Origin: Brachyspira aalborgi
GTDB lineage: Bacteria > Spirochaetota > Brachyspiria > Brachyspirales > Brachyspiraceae
Direction: 5' to 3'
Assembly: GCF_008016455.1 (NCBI RefSeq)
Contig: NZ_SAXU01000001.1
Span: 1,860,001-1,924,000, forward strand
Length of the DNA: 64,000 nt
Part shown: positions 1 through 8,929 of the stretch, piece after piece
How the letters are laid out: the number at the start of each line of letters is the position of its first letter
Numbering within the stretch: position 1 is the stretch's first letter
Notes under the pieces: generated by a model
Database searches by the model: none
Seen by the model: the letters and a program-made list of their open reading frames with translations, nothing else
What the model was told of the DNA's origin: nothing
Program-made: the position numbers and the translations under genes

Positions 1-1349
1 TCTTTATCTTTAATTTTATAAATTATATTCCAAGCCAAAGGTTCTTTTAAAGCTCCGTTATAACTTAATTCATGCATCGTAAATCTCGTTATAATTTTTT
101 CTTTGCTTGAAGATATTGGTTTTAAAGTTAATTTTGAATAGAGATTATTTGCTCCAGCGTATATATCGTTAATATTTAATTCTAATTTGCTTAATATAGG
201 ATTTTCTATAGGAATTATTCCGCTTGCTATTATATTTCCGTTTAATAAATTCATTATAGCGTTTGACAGAACTATATTATTATTAGTTAATTTAGCTTTC
301 ACAAATAAATCGTAAAATTTATCTTTCGCTTTCAAATCCATATCCAAATATAAATTTTCATTTTCTTTTCTATTTCCAACAACATTTATATTTGCATATT
401 TAAATCCTTCAATAGAGTTGCTTATGCTTTTTATTCTGTTATTGTCTAATTTGACGAATTTATGAACTATCGGCGTATCCAAAGCTATATTCATTAATTT
501 GTAAATAGTATTTTTGTCTATATCGATATTTGTAATTGAAAAATCTAATCTCTTATCGTTATAATCGTATATTAAATTCGCCAAAATATCATCGTAGTTT
601 TTTAACTCTCCTTCCATTTTATCATTATAATCGTTTGTAAAATCTAAATTATATTTAAATAAATCTTTCTTTTCGTCATGTCCTAATATTATAGAATGAA
701 TTTCAGATAAATCGGGACTGCTTTCCATCGAAAAATATATTGAAGTTTTATCGGGCAAATTAATATTATAAGATAAAAAATATCTATAAGTTCTAAAATT
801 TCCATTTAAAGAATCGAGAGATATTTCTGACACTTCGCCGTTGTCTACAATTTTTGTAGAGAATTTTTTTATTCTTATATTTTTATCAATAAACAAATCG
901 GTAATATTATCTATAGCGGTTTTTATATCGCTGTTGTTTTTTGAAGGCTTATCTGTTTTTTTATTAAAAATAGAATTGTCAAATAAAGCGGGATAAAAAT
1001 TAGCGTTATTAATATCGGCTTCGCTAAACATATAAAAAATATCTCTATTTATTAAAAGCCTTAAAGGATTAAATCTAACGGAAGCAAAATCTAAATCAAA
1101 AAAAGCGTTTGAATTATTTTTTGAATATAGTTTAACATCTTCTAAAATAATTTCTAATTTATAAGATACGCTAATATCCGATATCGATATATTTATTGGT
1201 GAGACTCTATTTATATAAGATACGATATTGTCTAAATATTTTTGCTTATTTTTCAAAACCAAAGTCGCGCTAAAAATTGTCGGAATTAAAAAAGCTAACA
1301 AGGTTGTCGCCATATACATTTTAAATAAAGAGCGCTTTTTTTTACGCAC
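1..1349 (-). CDS. AsmA/TamB-like envelope protein, 3' end outside the window
   Basis: This is an open frame of about 449 codons running off the left edge, so the C-terminus is missing. The start is a GTG at 1349-1347, with GGAGG nine bases upstream; two in-frame ATGs follow at 1319 and 1313. The N-terminus is basic (VRKKKRSLFK), followed by one hydrophobic segment (about residues 13-30). The rest is a long soluble region rich in Asn, Asp, Ile and beta-type residues with no recognised catalytic motif. One anchoring helix plus a large periplasmic beta-rich body resembles AsmA/TamB/DUF748-type lipid-transfer proteins, but I cannot name the family firmly. It is divergent from the PTS genes to its right. 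Confidence 0.6.
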   Translation of the reverse strand, partial: MRKKKRSLFKMYMATTLLAFLIPTIFSATLVLKNKQKYLDNIVSYINRVSPINISISDISVSYKLEIILEDVKLYSKNNSNAFFDLDFASVRFNPLRLLINRDIFYMFSEADINNANFYPALFDNSIFNKKTDKPSKNNSDIKTAIDNITDLFIDKNIRIKKFSTKIVDNGEVSEISLDSLNGNFRTYRYFLSYNINLPDKTSIYFSMESSPDLSEIHSIILGHDEKKDLFKYNLDFTNDYNDKMEGELKNYDDILANLIYDYNDKRLDFSITNIDIDKNTIYKLMNIALDTPIVHKFVKLDNNRIKSISNSIEGFKYANINVVGNRKENENLYLDMDLKAKDKFYDLFVKAKLTNNNIVLSNAIMNLLNGNIIASGIIPIENPILSKLELNINDIYAGANNLYSKLTLKPISSSKEKIITRFTMHELSYNGALKEPLAWNIIYKIKDK

Positions 1350-1500
1350 TAGGGCGCGCCTCCAAATATATTAATATTAATAATAATAACCTATTTTTAA
1401 AATAATTGTTATATATTAAATTTCGGTATATAAGGCTTATAATTCATTTATATAATAGCAAAAAAATTGCGAATTTTATATATATATTATTTTCAAAAAT

Positions 1501-1528
1501 TTGACAAAAAATAAAAATACTATAATAT
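1501..1528 (+). promoter_or_regulatory. Sigma-70-type promoter of the PTS gene pair
   Basis: TTGACA lies at 1501-1506 and TAATAT at 1523-1528, 16 bp apart. An overlapping TATAAT at 1521 would give only 14 bp. It sits about 30 bases ahead of the PTS IIA start. Confidence 0.6.
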
Positions 1529-1559
1529 AAGGCTATTATTTAATTTATTTGGAGCTTTT

Positions 1560-1991
1560 ATGCTTAAAGAGTTTATAAAAGGAAATGTAAAAATAGTCGA
1601 TTCGGTAGCAAATTGGGAAGAGGCTTTGAAAATCGGAGCGGAGTCTTTGGTAAGAAACGGCAATATTGAAGAAAGATATATTCAAGCGATTATCGATAAT
1701 GTTTATAAAAACGGTCCTTATATTGTTCTTATGGATGGAGTTGCAATGCCGCATTCTCGCCCCGAAGAAGGCGTTATAAAAAAAGGAATGAGTTTTCTAA
1801 AAGTGAAAAACGGCGTTGATTTTTATAAAACCGAAGAAAAAGTTTATTTGTTTTTTACATTAGCGGCTGAAGATTCGGATGGACATCAGGATGCAATCGC
1901 CGAACTTGCGGACTTTTTGGGAGACGATGAAAAAGTTGAAAAATTAATAAAAAATGATATTGACGAAGAGGGTTTACTAAATTTATTATAA
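1560..1991 (+). CDS. PTS sugar transporter subunit IIA (mannitol/fructose/ascorbate type)
   Basis: The product is 143 aa, the usual size of a free EIIA of the fructose-mannitol/UlaC family. These cytoplasmic subunits take phosphate from HPr on a histidine and pass it to IIB. The active-site histidine is His65 in the motif MPHSRPEEGV, and a second conserved block (GHQDAIAELADFL) lies near residues 110-122. The ATG is preceded by GGAG. The IIB gene follows 34 bp downstream, so the two are probably co-transcribed. No IIC permease is nearby, so the sugar cannot be assigned; the closest type by eye is ascorbate (UlaC). Confidence 0.85.
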   Translation: MLKEFIKGNVKIVDSVANWEEALKIGAESLVRNGNIEERYIQAIIDNVYKNGPYIVLMDGVAMPHSRPEEGVIKKGMSFLKVKNGVDFYKTEEKVYLFFTLAAEDSDGHQDAIAELADFLGDDEKVEKLIKNDIDEEGLLNLL

Positions 1992-2025
1992 ATTAATATT
2001 AAGTTATAATATGGAGGATAAAATT

Positions 2026-2334
2026 ATGTTAAAAGTATTAGTATCCTGCGCTAACGGAACGGGAACAAGTTTAATGATGAAGAAAACGACTGAAAATGTA
2101 TTAAAATCGTTAGAAATTAAAGATTTTGATATTCAAACTTGCGCTTTATCGGGCTGCGAACATTCTGCCGTTAATTATGATATTATATTTTGTCCTGTAA
2201 ATTTTATTGATATGTTCAAAGAAGCTATCGATAAAGGCGTAAAAGTTATAGGCATAAAAAATATTCTTTCTGAATCAGAATTCAAACAAAAACTTGAAGA
2301 ATCTGGATATTTGGAAGATTTGAAAAATAAATAA
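2026..2334 (+). CDS. PTS sugar transporter subunit IIB (ascorbate/lactose-like)
   Basis: The product is about 102 aa. I choose the ATG at 2026 rather than the in-frame ATG at 2011, because 2011 overlaps the GGAGG ribosome binding site at 2013-2017, which has ideal 8-base spacing to 2026. The N-terminal phosphocysteine loop VSCANGTGTSLM is typical of IIB subunits: Cys accepts phosphate from IIA and hands it to the incoming sugar at IIC. It follows the IIA gene in a two-gene unit. The next gene is an exoribonuclease, so the IIC partner must be elsewhere or the pair serves a regulatory role. Confidence 0.85.
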   Translation: MLKVLVSCANGTGTSLMMKKTTENVLKSLEIKDFDIQTCALSGCEHSAVNYDIIFCPVNFIDMFKEAIDKGVKVIGIKNILSESEFKQKLEESGYLEDLKNK

Positions 2335-2374
2335 TACTTTTTATTATTTAAAAATTAATTTCATTTATAAATTT

Positions 2375-4111
2375 ATGATAACTATTGAAGAGTTAATAAG
2401 AAAATTAATAAAAAATCAAATTGATTATAATGTATTTATAAAATTCAATTCAAAAACCGTAATCGAAAAAACCGCATTGACTAATTTAATAAGAAAAGCG
2501 ATTAGCGAAAATTATATTCAAAAAACGGACAATAATTTATTAAAAATTACGAAAGAAGGAAGAGAATATATAAATAAACTTGAAGGAAAAGAAATAGCTC
2601 CTAAAACAATTCAAAATAAAAAAATATCGGTAAATCCGCAAAATGCAAAATTGGATTCAAAAATCATAGCGGAAGCTTATAATATAAAATCCGATTTTAG
2701 CGAAGAATTATTAAAAATCGCAAACGAAATAAATAATAATGCAATATTTGATTGTAAAGATAGAATTGACTTAAGAGAAATAAAAACAATAACTATAGAC
2801 GGCGAAACTTCAAAAGATTTGGACGATGCAATAAGCGTAGAAAAAATTGAAGATAATTATAAAGTTTATGTTCATATATCGGATGTAAGCCATTTTATAG
2901 ATATTGATTCTCCTTTAGATTTGGAAGCTAAAAGCAGAGGAAATTCATCTTATTTAATCGATAAAGTTTATAATATGTTTCCCGAGATTTTATCAAATAA
3001 TATAATGTCTTTAAATGAAAACGAAGAAAGATTTGCCTTAACTTTAATTTTTATTATTGATAAAGAAGGCAATATTTTAGAATCTAATATTTTAAAAAGT
3101 TTAATAAAATCCGACAGAAGATTATCTTATAATTATGCGGAAGATATTATAAATAAAAAAGTCGAAGAAGAAAATTGGCTTTTGGAATTAATAAATAATT
3201 CTTTGGATGTAAAAAATATTTTATATAAAAAAAGAAAAGAAGGCATAGGAATAGAATTCGACAATAACGATATAAAAATAGTTTTAAACGAGGAAGGAAT
3301 TCCTATAGAATTTTACGGAGAAGAAAAAAAGCAATCCGCTCATATAATAGAGGAATTAATGCTTTTGGCAAATAGCGAAATAGCTAAAAAATTAAAAGAT
3401 TATGACGGAGTAATATTTAGATATCATGGTTTGCCTGACGAATATAGATTTAATAATTTTAAAATACTCGCTCATAATAAAGGCTATGAATTAAAAAAAC
3501 TTGAAAATGGCGGATACGATATAAAAGAATTTATAGAAAGAGTAAAAGGAAAAGCGGAAGAAAATTTGCTTACTTCCGTTTTGCTTCGTTCTATGACGCC
3601 ATCTTCTTATAGCATAGTAAATAAAAGTCATTTCGGTTTAGGATTAGATTATTATACTTATTTTACATCGCCAATAAGAAGATATGCAGATTTGCTTATT
3701 CATAGAATAGTTAAATCGGTTTTAATAAATAAAGATAAAGAGATAGATTTAAAATTAAAAGATTTATGCAAAGATTCTTTCGATAAATTATCTATTCTTG
3801 ATAAAACTTCAAATAAAGCCGAAAGAAATGTTAGACAAGTTAAAGCGGCAAGATTCATGAAAGACAGACTCGGAGACGAATATTTTGGAATTATAAGCTC
3901 TATGTCTAAATACGGAATAACTGTTGAAATCGAAGGGCTTGAAATTGAAGGATTTATTGAGTCGCATTATGTCGGTTCTGATTATAGATTTTATCAAGAT
4001 ATGCAATGCGTTTTTATAGAAAAAGTAAAAGCTTATGAACTTGGAGATAGAGTTAAAATTTTTGTGGCAAGCGTTAATGTTGAAAACGGTAAAATAAATT
4101 TTTCTTTATAA
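2375..4111 (+). CDS. rnr: RNase R/RNase II-type 3'-5' exoribonuclease, short form
   Basis: The product is 578 aa, much shorter than typical RNase R (700-800 aa). Residues 1-70 look like a winged-helix domain. The RNB catalytic domain starts near residue 130. Its four metal-binding aspartates are visible as IDGETSKDLDD (Asp142, 148, 150, 151), with the same spacing as in RNase II. Further on are YHGLPDE and the hallmark YFTSPIRRYADLLIHR. An S1 RNA-binding domain forms the C-terminus (from about residue 500). The tandem cold-shock domains that normally precede RNB appear to be absent, replaced by a lysine-rich linker (residues 70-125). The enzyme should degrade structured RNA in the cytoplasm. 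It overlaps the convergent CYTH gene by six bases. Confidence 0.85.
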   Translation: MITIEELIRKLIKNQIDYNVFIKFNSKTVIEKTALTNLIRKAISENYIQKTDNNLLKITKEGREYINKLEGKEIAPKTIQNKKISVNPQNAKLDSKIIAEAYNIKSDFSEELLKIANEINNNAIFDCKDRIDLREIKTITIDGETSKDLDDAISVEKIEDNYKVYVHISDVSHFIDIDSPLDLEAKSRGNSSYLIDKVYNMFPEILSNNIMSLNENEERFALTLIFIIDKEGNILESNILKSLIKSDRRLSYNYAEDIINKKVEEENWLLELINNSLDVKNILYKKRKEGIGIEFDNNDIKIVLNEEGIPIEFYGEEKKQSAHIIEELMLLANSEIAKKLKDYDGVIFRYHGLPDEYRFNNFKILAHNKGYELKKLENGGYDIKEFIERVKGKAEENLLTSVLLRSMTPSSYSIVNKSHFGLGLDYYTYFTSPIRRYADLLIHRIVKSVLINKDKEIDLKLKDLCKDSFDKLSILDKTSNKAERNVRQVKAARFMKDRLGDEYFGIISSMSKYGITVEIEGLEIEGFIESHYVGSDYRFYQDMQCVFIEKVKAYELGDRVKIFVASVNVENGKINFSL

Positions 4112-4666
4112 TTTTTTTTTAAGAAGGTTTATATAAGGTTCTGTTTCTATAGAAGATTCTTCAATTCCTATTTCTTTTAATATCGATTTTAATTTTTTTA
4201 TTTGATTTTCTATCGACTCTTCATTATTTAAAAATTCAATTTCTATAAAGTCGCCCAAATTTTTTATATTCGACACTTCAATTAAAGCGTTTTTATATTT
4301 GAAAGCATAACCTTTTTTTTCTTTTTTAACATATTCTCTATAATCCATTAAAGAAGATAAAAAATTGATTATGAATTTAGATTTTTTTTTGCTTACTTTA
4401 ATCTCTCTCTCTTCATTAACTTCAACTGCGTCTATTATACTTCTTATTTTTGAGCAAAAAGTATAACCGCCATGTTCAATTCTTAATCTTATGCAATTAT
4501 TTAAATTTATATTTCCGCTTTTTATCTCGGAGTTTTTGGCAAAATAAATATCTTTTTTAAAATATTTTTTTTTGAATTTTGCGTTCTTATATAAAAAATC
4601 TAAAGTTGATTTTACATTTTCAATGTAAGCTTTTATTTCTATTTCGGCGTTATTTTTTTTACTCAT
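4106..4666 (-). CDS. CYTH-domain protein (class IV adenylate cyclase/triphosphatase-like)
   Basis: The product is 186 aa. The family signature ExExK is visible at the N-terminus (EIEIKAY), followed by the strand motifs CIRLRIE, EEREIK and a late DFIEIEFLNNEE. These charged residues line the triphosphate tunnel of CYTH enzymes, which hydrolyse inorganic or organic triphosphates or make cAMP (CyaB type). The substrate cannot be read from sequence. The N-terminus starts immediately with the domain, so the ATG at 4666 looks right. It converges on and overlaps the end of the exoribonuclease gene. Confidence 0.75.
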   Translation of the reverse strand: MSKKNNAEIEIKAYIENVKSTLDFLYKNAKFKKKYFKKDIYFAKNSEIKSGNINLNNCIRLRIEHGGYTFCSKIRSIIDAVEVNEEREIKVSKKKSKFIINFLSSLMDYREYVKKEKKGYAFKYKNALIEVSNIKNLGDFIEIEFLNNEESIENQIKKLKSILKEIGIEESSIETEPYINLLKKKL

Positions 4667-4923
4667 TTTAATTTTGTATTTATATTATTTAAATATTTTT
4701 TATTATAGTATTATAAATTATTACTACTAAAAAATAAAGATTTCTTAAATTGTTAGTCATTAAAATTAAATCAATCCATATTTTATCATAACATTTATAA
4801 TTTCAATTCAATAATTATCTTGTTTTTACTACAAAAAATTTAATTTTATTATATAATGATTTTAATAATAAACAAAAATAAATAAAAAATAAATTTCATT
4901 AAAATAAAAAAGAAAATTATAAA

Positions 4924-5544
4924 ATGAATAAAATTAATATAGCTTTGCCGAAAGGCAGATTATTAAAAAAAGTCTACGATTTATTTAAAAAGATAGGATA
5001 CGAAAATAAAGAATTGCTTGAAGACAATAGAAAACTTGTTTTTGAAAATAAAGGAATAAGATATTTAATTGTCAAACCTTCCGATGTCGGAATTTATGTA
5101 GAAAAAGGAGTCGCAGATATTGGAATTGTAGGAAAAGATATTTTGCTTGAAAACTCTCATGATATTTACGAATTATTAGATTTGAAATTTGGAAAATGCA
5201 AAATATGTATGGCTTCAATTAAGGATTATAAAGAAGATATTGAGAGAAGATTAAGAGTCGCCACAAAATATATAAATGTGTCGAAAAAATATTTTGATTC
5301 TATAAATAGAGATGTCGAAATAATAAAATTAAACGGTTCGGTAGAATTAGCGCCGATACTTAATTTATCCGATGTTATTATAGATATTGTGGAAACGGGA
5401 AGCACTTTAAAAGAAAATAATTTAATTGTGATTAAAGATATAGTAGATTATATAAGCTCAAGATTGATTGTAAATAAAGTGAGTTTCAAGTTTAAAAATA
5501 ATTTAATAACAGAGATAGTTAAAAATATTGAGGAAGTATTATGA
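4924..5544 (+). CDS. hisG: ATP phosphoribosyltransferase, short form (histidine step 1)
   Basis: The product is 206 aa, the length of the short HisG_S class, which lacks the C-terminal histidine-binding regulatory domain. It condenses ATP and PRPP. Visible motifs are the N-terminal IALPKGRLL, GIVGKDILLE and the PRPP-binding loop DIVETGSTLKENNL. In other organisms this form needs the HisRS-like partner HisZ for activity and feedback control; no hisZ is in this window. It is the first gene of the histidine operon and overlaps hisD by four bases (ATGA), implying translational coupling. The RBS upstream of the ATG is weak (AAGAAAA). Confidence 0.95.
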   Translation: MNKINIALPKGRLLKKVYDLFKKIGYENKELLEDNRKLVFENKGIRYLIVKPSDVGIYVEKGVADIGIVGKDILLENSHDIYELLDLKFGKCKICMASIKDYKEDIERRLRVATKYINVSKKYFDSINRDVEIIKLNGSVELAPILNLSDVIIDIVETGSTLKENNLIVIKDIVDYISSRLIVNKVSFKFKNNLITEIVKNIEEVL

Positions 5545-6821
5545 TTAAAATTATAAATTATAAAAACGGAGATTCTTTAAAACCAATTTTAGCAAGAAGT
5601 CAATTTAGTTATGATAATATTAATAAAAAAGTTAAAGCGATAATTGAAGATGTAAAAAAAAACGGCGATAAGGCTTTGATTAAATATAATAAAGAATTTG
5701 ATAAAGCCGACACAAAAATTTTGGAAGTTTCTAAAAAAGAAATTGACGGAGCTTATAATAGAATAGATAATAAATTTAAAAAAACTTTGCATTTGGCTTA
5801 TAAGAATATTGAAAAATTCCATAAAAAACAAATTAGAAATGGATTCATAACTAACGAAGAAAACGGAATCGTTATGGGACAAATAATAAATCCGATTGAA
5901 AAAGTCGGCGTTTATATTCCTGGCGGAACTGCAATTTATCCTTCAACGGTTTTAATGAATGTTATTCCCGCGAAAGTTGCTAAAGTGCCTGAAATTATTC
6001 TTGTCTCGCCTCCAAATAAAAATGGGAAAATAAGCGATATTATTTTGGCTGCTGCAAAAATATCTGGAGTCGATAGAGTTTTTAAAATTGGCGGAGCGCA
6101 GGCAATTGCGGCTTTAAGTTATGGAACTGAAAGCGTCCCTAAAGTTTACAAAATAGTAGGACCTGGAAATATTTATGTCGCAACGGCAAAGAGACTCGTT
6201 TATGGCGAAATTTCTATAGATATGTTTGCAGGACCGAGCGAAATTTTAATTATAGCGGATGAAAATGCAAATCCGATTCATATTGCTGCAGATATGCTCG
6301 CTCAAGCCGAACATGATAAATTAGCCTCAAGCGTTTTAATTACGACAAGCGAAAATATAGCAAGTAAAGTAAAAGAAGAATTATATAAACAATTAAAAAA
6401 TTTAAGCAGAAAAGAAATAGCGGAAGAATCGATAAAAAATAACGGAAAAATAATTATAACTAATACTATCGAAGAGGCGATTTTTATAAGCAATGAATTA
6501 GCTCCCGAACATTTGGAAATAAATATAAAAGAACCTTTTTCAATTTTATCAAAAATAAAAAATGCAGGCTCTATATTTTTAGGAGCGAACACTCCCGAAG
6601 CTTTGGGAGATTATTTATCTGGCACGAATCATGTTTTGCCAACAAGCGGAACTGCAAAATTTTCTTCTCCTCTTTCGGTTGATGATTTTATTAAAAAATC
6701 TTATTACACTTATTATACTAAAGACGCTTTGAAAAAAGTTAAAGATAATGTAATTAATTTTGCAGAAAATGAAAAATTGGAAGCGCATGCAAATTCTATA
6801 AAATTGAGATTTGAAAAATAG
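5541..6821 (+). CDS. hisD: Histidinol dehydrogenase
   Basis: The product is 426 aa, full length. It is a Zn-dependent enzyme oxidising histidinol to histidine in two NAD steps. Motifs seen are GVYIPGGTAIYPSTVLMN, AGPSEILIIAD, the zinc/catalytic region DMLAQAEHDKLASSVLIT, APEHLEI and GDYLSGTNHVLPT. Its start overlaps the hisG stop, but about 417 bp of degraded sequence separates it from hisC, which breaks an otherwise compact operon. Confidence 0.97.
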   Translation: MIKIINYKNGDSLKPILARSQFSYDNINKKVKAIIEDVKKNGDKALIKYNKEFDKADTKILEVSKKEIDGAYNRIDNKFKKTLHLAYKNIEKFHKKQIRNGFITNEENGIVMGQIINPIEKVGVYIPGGTAIYPSTVLMNVIPAKVAKVPEIILVSPPNKNGKISDIILAAAKISGVDRVFKIGGAQAIAALSYGTESVPKVYKIVGPGNIYVATAKRLVYGEISIDMFAGPSEILIIADENANPIHIAADMLAQAEHDKLASSVLITTSENIASKVKEELYKQLKNLSRKEIAEESIKNNGKIIITNTIEEAIFISNELAPEHLEINIKEPFSILSKIKNAGSIFLGANTPEALGDYLSGTNHVLPTSGTAKFSSPLSVDDFIKKSYYTYYTKDALKKVKDNVINFAENEKLEAHANSIKLRFEK

Positions 6822-7238
6822 AATTATAATATTTATAGACTTAAAATTATTTATTAATAGCTATATTATTTATACAAATATAAATTTGATTAATGAGGTT
6901 TTATAGTTATGAACGAAAATACACGAAAAATAGATTTTGAATATTTTAAAACATTTGAATGAAGATTAGAAAATGGCGAGATAATTTTAGAAATAAATTC
7001 TTTTATAAATTCATAAAAAAAAAGGGGGGGGGTAAATAATGGCTTTAAATTTTTATATCCTCTCAATTTTAGATTGAATTTAAATTATTGATTATAATAT
7101 CTTTTACAATAGGTTATTTTTATCATTCAGTTTTAAAAAATATTATTTTTATAAAAGAAAATATTTTATAAATACTTTTATTTATATCAAATATCATATA
7201 TAATAATACTTTCAAAAATAATTAATGAAGAGTTTAAT
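6822..7238 (+). other. Degraded intergenic insert between hisD and hisC
   Basis: This is a 417-bp gap in an otherwise tightly packed operon. An ATG at 6909 opens a short frame (MNENTRKIDFEYFKTFE) that hits TGA; reading past that stop the frame continues (RLENGEIILEINSFINS) to TAA. A second stretch further on encodes a hydrophobic peptide (around IISFTIGYFYHSVLKN) but lacks a start and is interrupted. It looks like the remains of one or two small genes. No family was recognised. Confidence 0.45.
7015..7032 (+). repeat. Homopolymer pair A9-G9
   Basis: A run of nine A (7015-7023) is directly followed by nine G (7024-7032). A G run of this length is exceptional in such AT-rich DNA and is prone to slippage. 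It lies in the degraded region upstream of hisC. Confidence 0.85.
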
Positions 7239-8297
7239 ATGAATAAATTTTTAAGCGATAAAGCGAATTCCGTTATTCCTTATGTTCAAGGCGAACAACC
7301 TAAAGATAAAAAATATATTAAACTTAATACAAACGAATCTCCTTATCCTCCTTCAAAAAATGTAAAAAAAACTATTATAGAAAGCGATTTTAACGATTTG
7401 CGTCTTTATCCCGACCCAGATATTAGCGTTTTGAAAAATATAATTGCAGAAAAATATAAACTTGAAAGCGAAAATATTTTTATTGGAAACGGTTCTGACG
7501 AAATATTGGCGTTTTCTTTTATGGCATTTTTTAATAAAAAAGATAAAATTTATTATCCTAATATAACCTATAGTTTTTATTCCGTTTATTCCGATTTATT
7601 TGATTTAAGCGAAAAAAAAATTCCTCTTAAAGAAGATTTTTCTATAGATATAAATAATTATAAAAATTTAGATTCGGGAATAATTATTGCAAACCCAAAC
7701 GCTCCAACGGGACTTTTATTAGAATTAAACGAAATTGAAGAGATAATTAAAAATAACTTAAATAATATCGTTATAATAGACGAAGCTTATATAGATTTTG
7801 GCGGAGAGTCGGCGATTAAACTTATAAACAAATATAATAATTTGCTTGTCATTCAAACTTTTTCAAAATCGAGAAGCTTGGCAGGAATGCGTTTAGGATT
7901 TGCCATTGGAAATAAAGAATTGATAAAAGGGCTTAAAAATATAAAATTTTCTTTTAATTCTTACACTATAAATAGGCTTTCAATTTTAGCGGGAATCGAA
8001 GCTTTTAAAGACGAAGAATATTTTAAAAAGTCCGTTTCAAAAATTATAATAACGAGAGAAAAAACTAAAGAAGAATTAAAAAAATTAGGTTTTAAGGTTT
8101 TAGATTCAAAATCAAATTTTTTATTTATATCGCATAATAAAATTTTGGGCGAGAATATTTATTTGAAATTGAAAGAGAAAGGAATTTTGGTTAGATATTT
8201 TAAAAAAGAAATTATTAATAATTTTATAAGAGTGACTATAGGAACTTATGAAGAAATGATTATTTTTATAAACGCTTTGAAAGAAATTATTAATTAA
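7239..8297 (+). CDS. hisC: Histidinol-phosphate aminotransferase
   Basis: The product is 352 aa, a class I/II PLP aminotransferase converting imidazole-acetol phosphate to histidinol phosphate. Visible are LNTNESPYPPS near the N-terminus, NPNAPTG at about 152, DEAYIDF at about 181, and the PLP lysine Lys210 in TFSKSRSLAGMRLGFA. The start ATG has GAAGAG upstream. It is followed at 44 bp by hisB and begins the second, compact part of the histidine operon. Confidence 0.95.
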   Translation: MNKFLSDKANSVIPYVQGEQPKDKKYIKLNTNESPYPPSKNVKKTIIESDFNDLRLYPDPDISVLKNIIAEKYKLESENIFIGNGSDEILAFSFMAFFNKKDKIYYPNITYSFYSVYSDLFDLSEKKIPLKEDFSIDINNYKNLDSGIIIANPNAPTGLLLELNEIEEIIKNNLNNIVIIDEAYIDFGGESAIKLINKYNNLLVIQTFSKSRSLAGMRLGFAIGNKELIKGLKNIKFSFNSYTINRLSILAGIEAFKDEEYFKKSVSKIIITREKTKEELKKLGFKVLDSKSNFLFISHNKILGENIYLKLKEKGILVRYFKKEIINNFIRVTIGTYEEMIIFINALKEIIN

Positions 8298-8341
8298 ATA
8301 TTTTTATACTTTTATATTTTTTATTTTAAGGAGAATTTAAA

Positions 8342-8929
8342 ATGAGAAAATCGGAAATTGAAAGAAATACAAACGAAACTAAAATTAAAATTAAATTAAA
8401 TATAGACGGAACGGGAAAATATTTAAATAAAACTAAAGTTGGATTTTTAGACCATATGCTCGATTTATTTGCTCGACATGGAAGATTCGATTTAGAAACT
8501 ATATGCGATGGCGACACTCATATAGATTATCATCATTCGGTTGAAGACACGGCTATAGTTTTAGGAAAATGTTTCGCCGAAGCTTTGGGAGATTTAAAAG
8601 GAATAAAAAGATACGGCAATTTTTTTATGCCAATGTGCGAAGCTTTAACTTTGGTAGCGATTGATATATGCGGAAGAAGTCATTTAATTTTTGACGCCGA
8701 TTTGATTAATCAAAAAATTGGAGATTTCGACACGGAATTGGTTAAAGAATTTTTTACGGCTTTTACAAATTCCATGAATATAACGATGCATATAAAAACT
8801 TTTCATGGAGAAAATACGCATCATATTATAGAATCTATTTTTAAAGGTTTTGCTAAAGCTTTATCTCAAGCCGTAGAAATAGACGAAAAATACAAAGACG
8901 AAATTTTATCAACTAAAGGCATATTATAA
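8342..8929 (+). CDS. hisB: Imidazoleglycerol-phosphate dehydratase (monofunctional)
   Basis: The product is 195 aa, covering only the dehydratase domain; the N-terminal phosphatase domain of enterobacterial HisB is absent. The manganese-binding histidine clusters are visible: DHMLDLFARHGRFDL, HHSVEDTAIVLG and HHIIESIFKGFAKAL. A good AAGGAG site lies eight bases before the ATG. hisH begins directly after the stop codon. The missing histidinol-phosphatase activity is probably supplied by the PHP-type gene at 17549. Confidence 0.96.
   Translation: MRKSEIERNTNETKIKIKLNIDGTGKYLNKTKVGFLDHMLDLFARHGRFDLETICDGDTHIDYHHSVEDTAIVLGKCFAEALGDLKGIKRYGNFFMPMCEALTLVAIDICGRSHLIFDADLINQKIGDFDTELVKEFFTAFTNSMNITMHIKTFHGENTHHIIESIFKGFAKALSQAVEIDEKYKDEILSTKGIL

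Noticed and set aside
4667-4923. Possible histidine leader/attenuator or T-box before hisG
   Set aside because: No run of His codons, no T-box sequence and no terminator hairpin; only AT-rich DNA.
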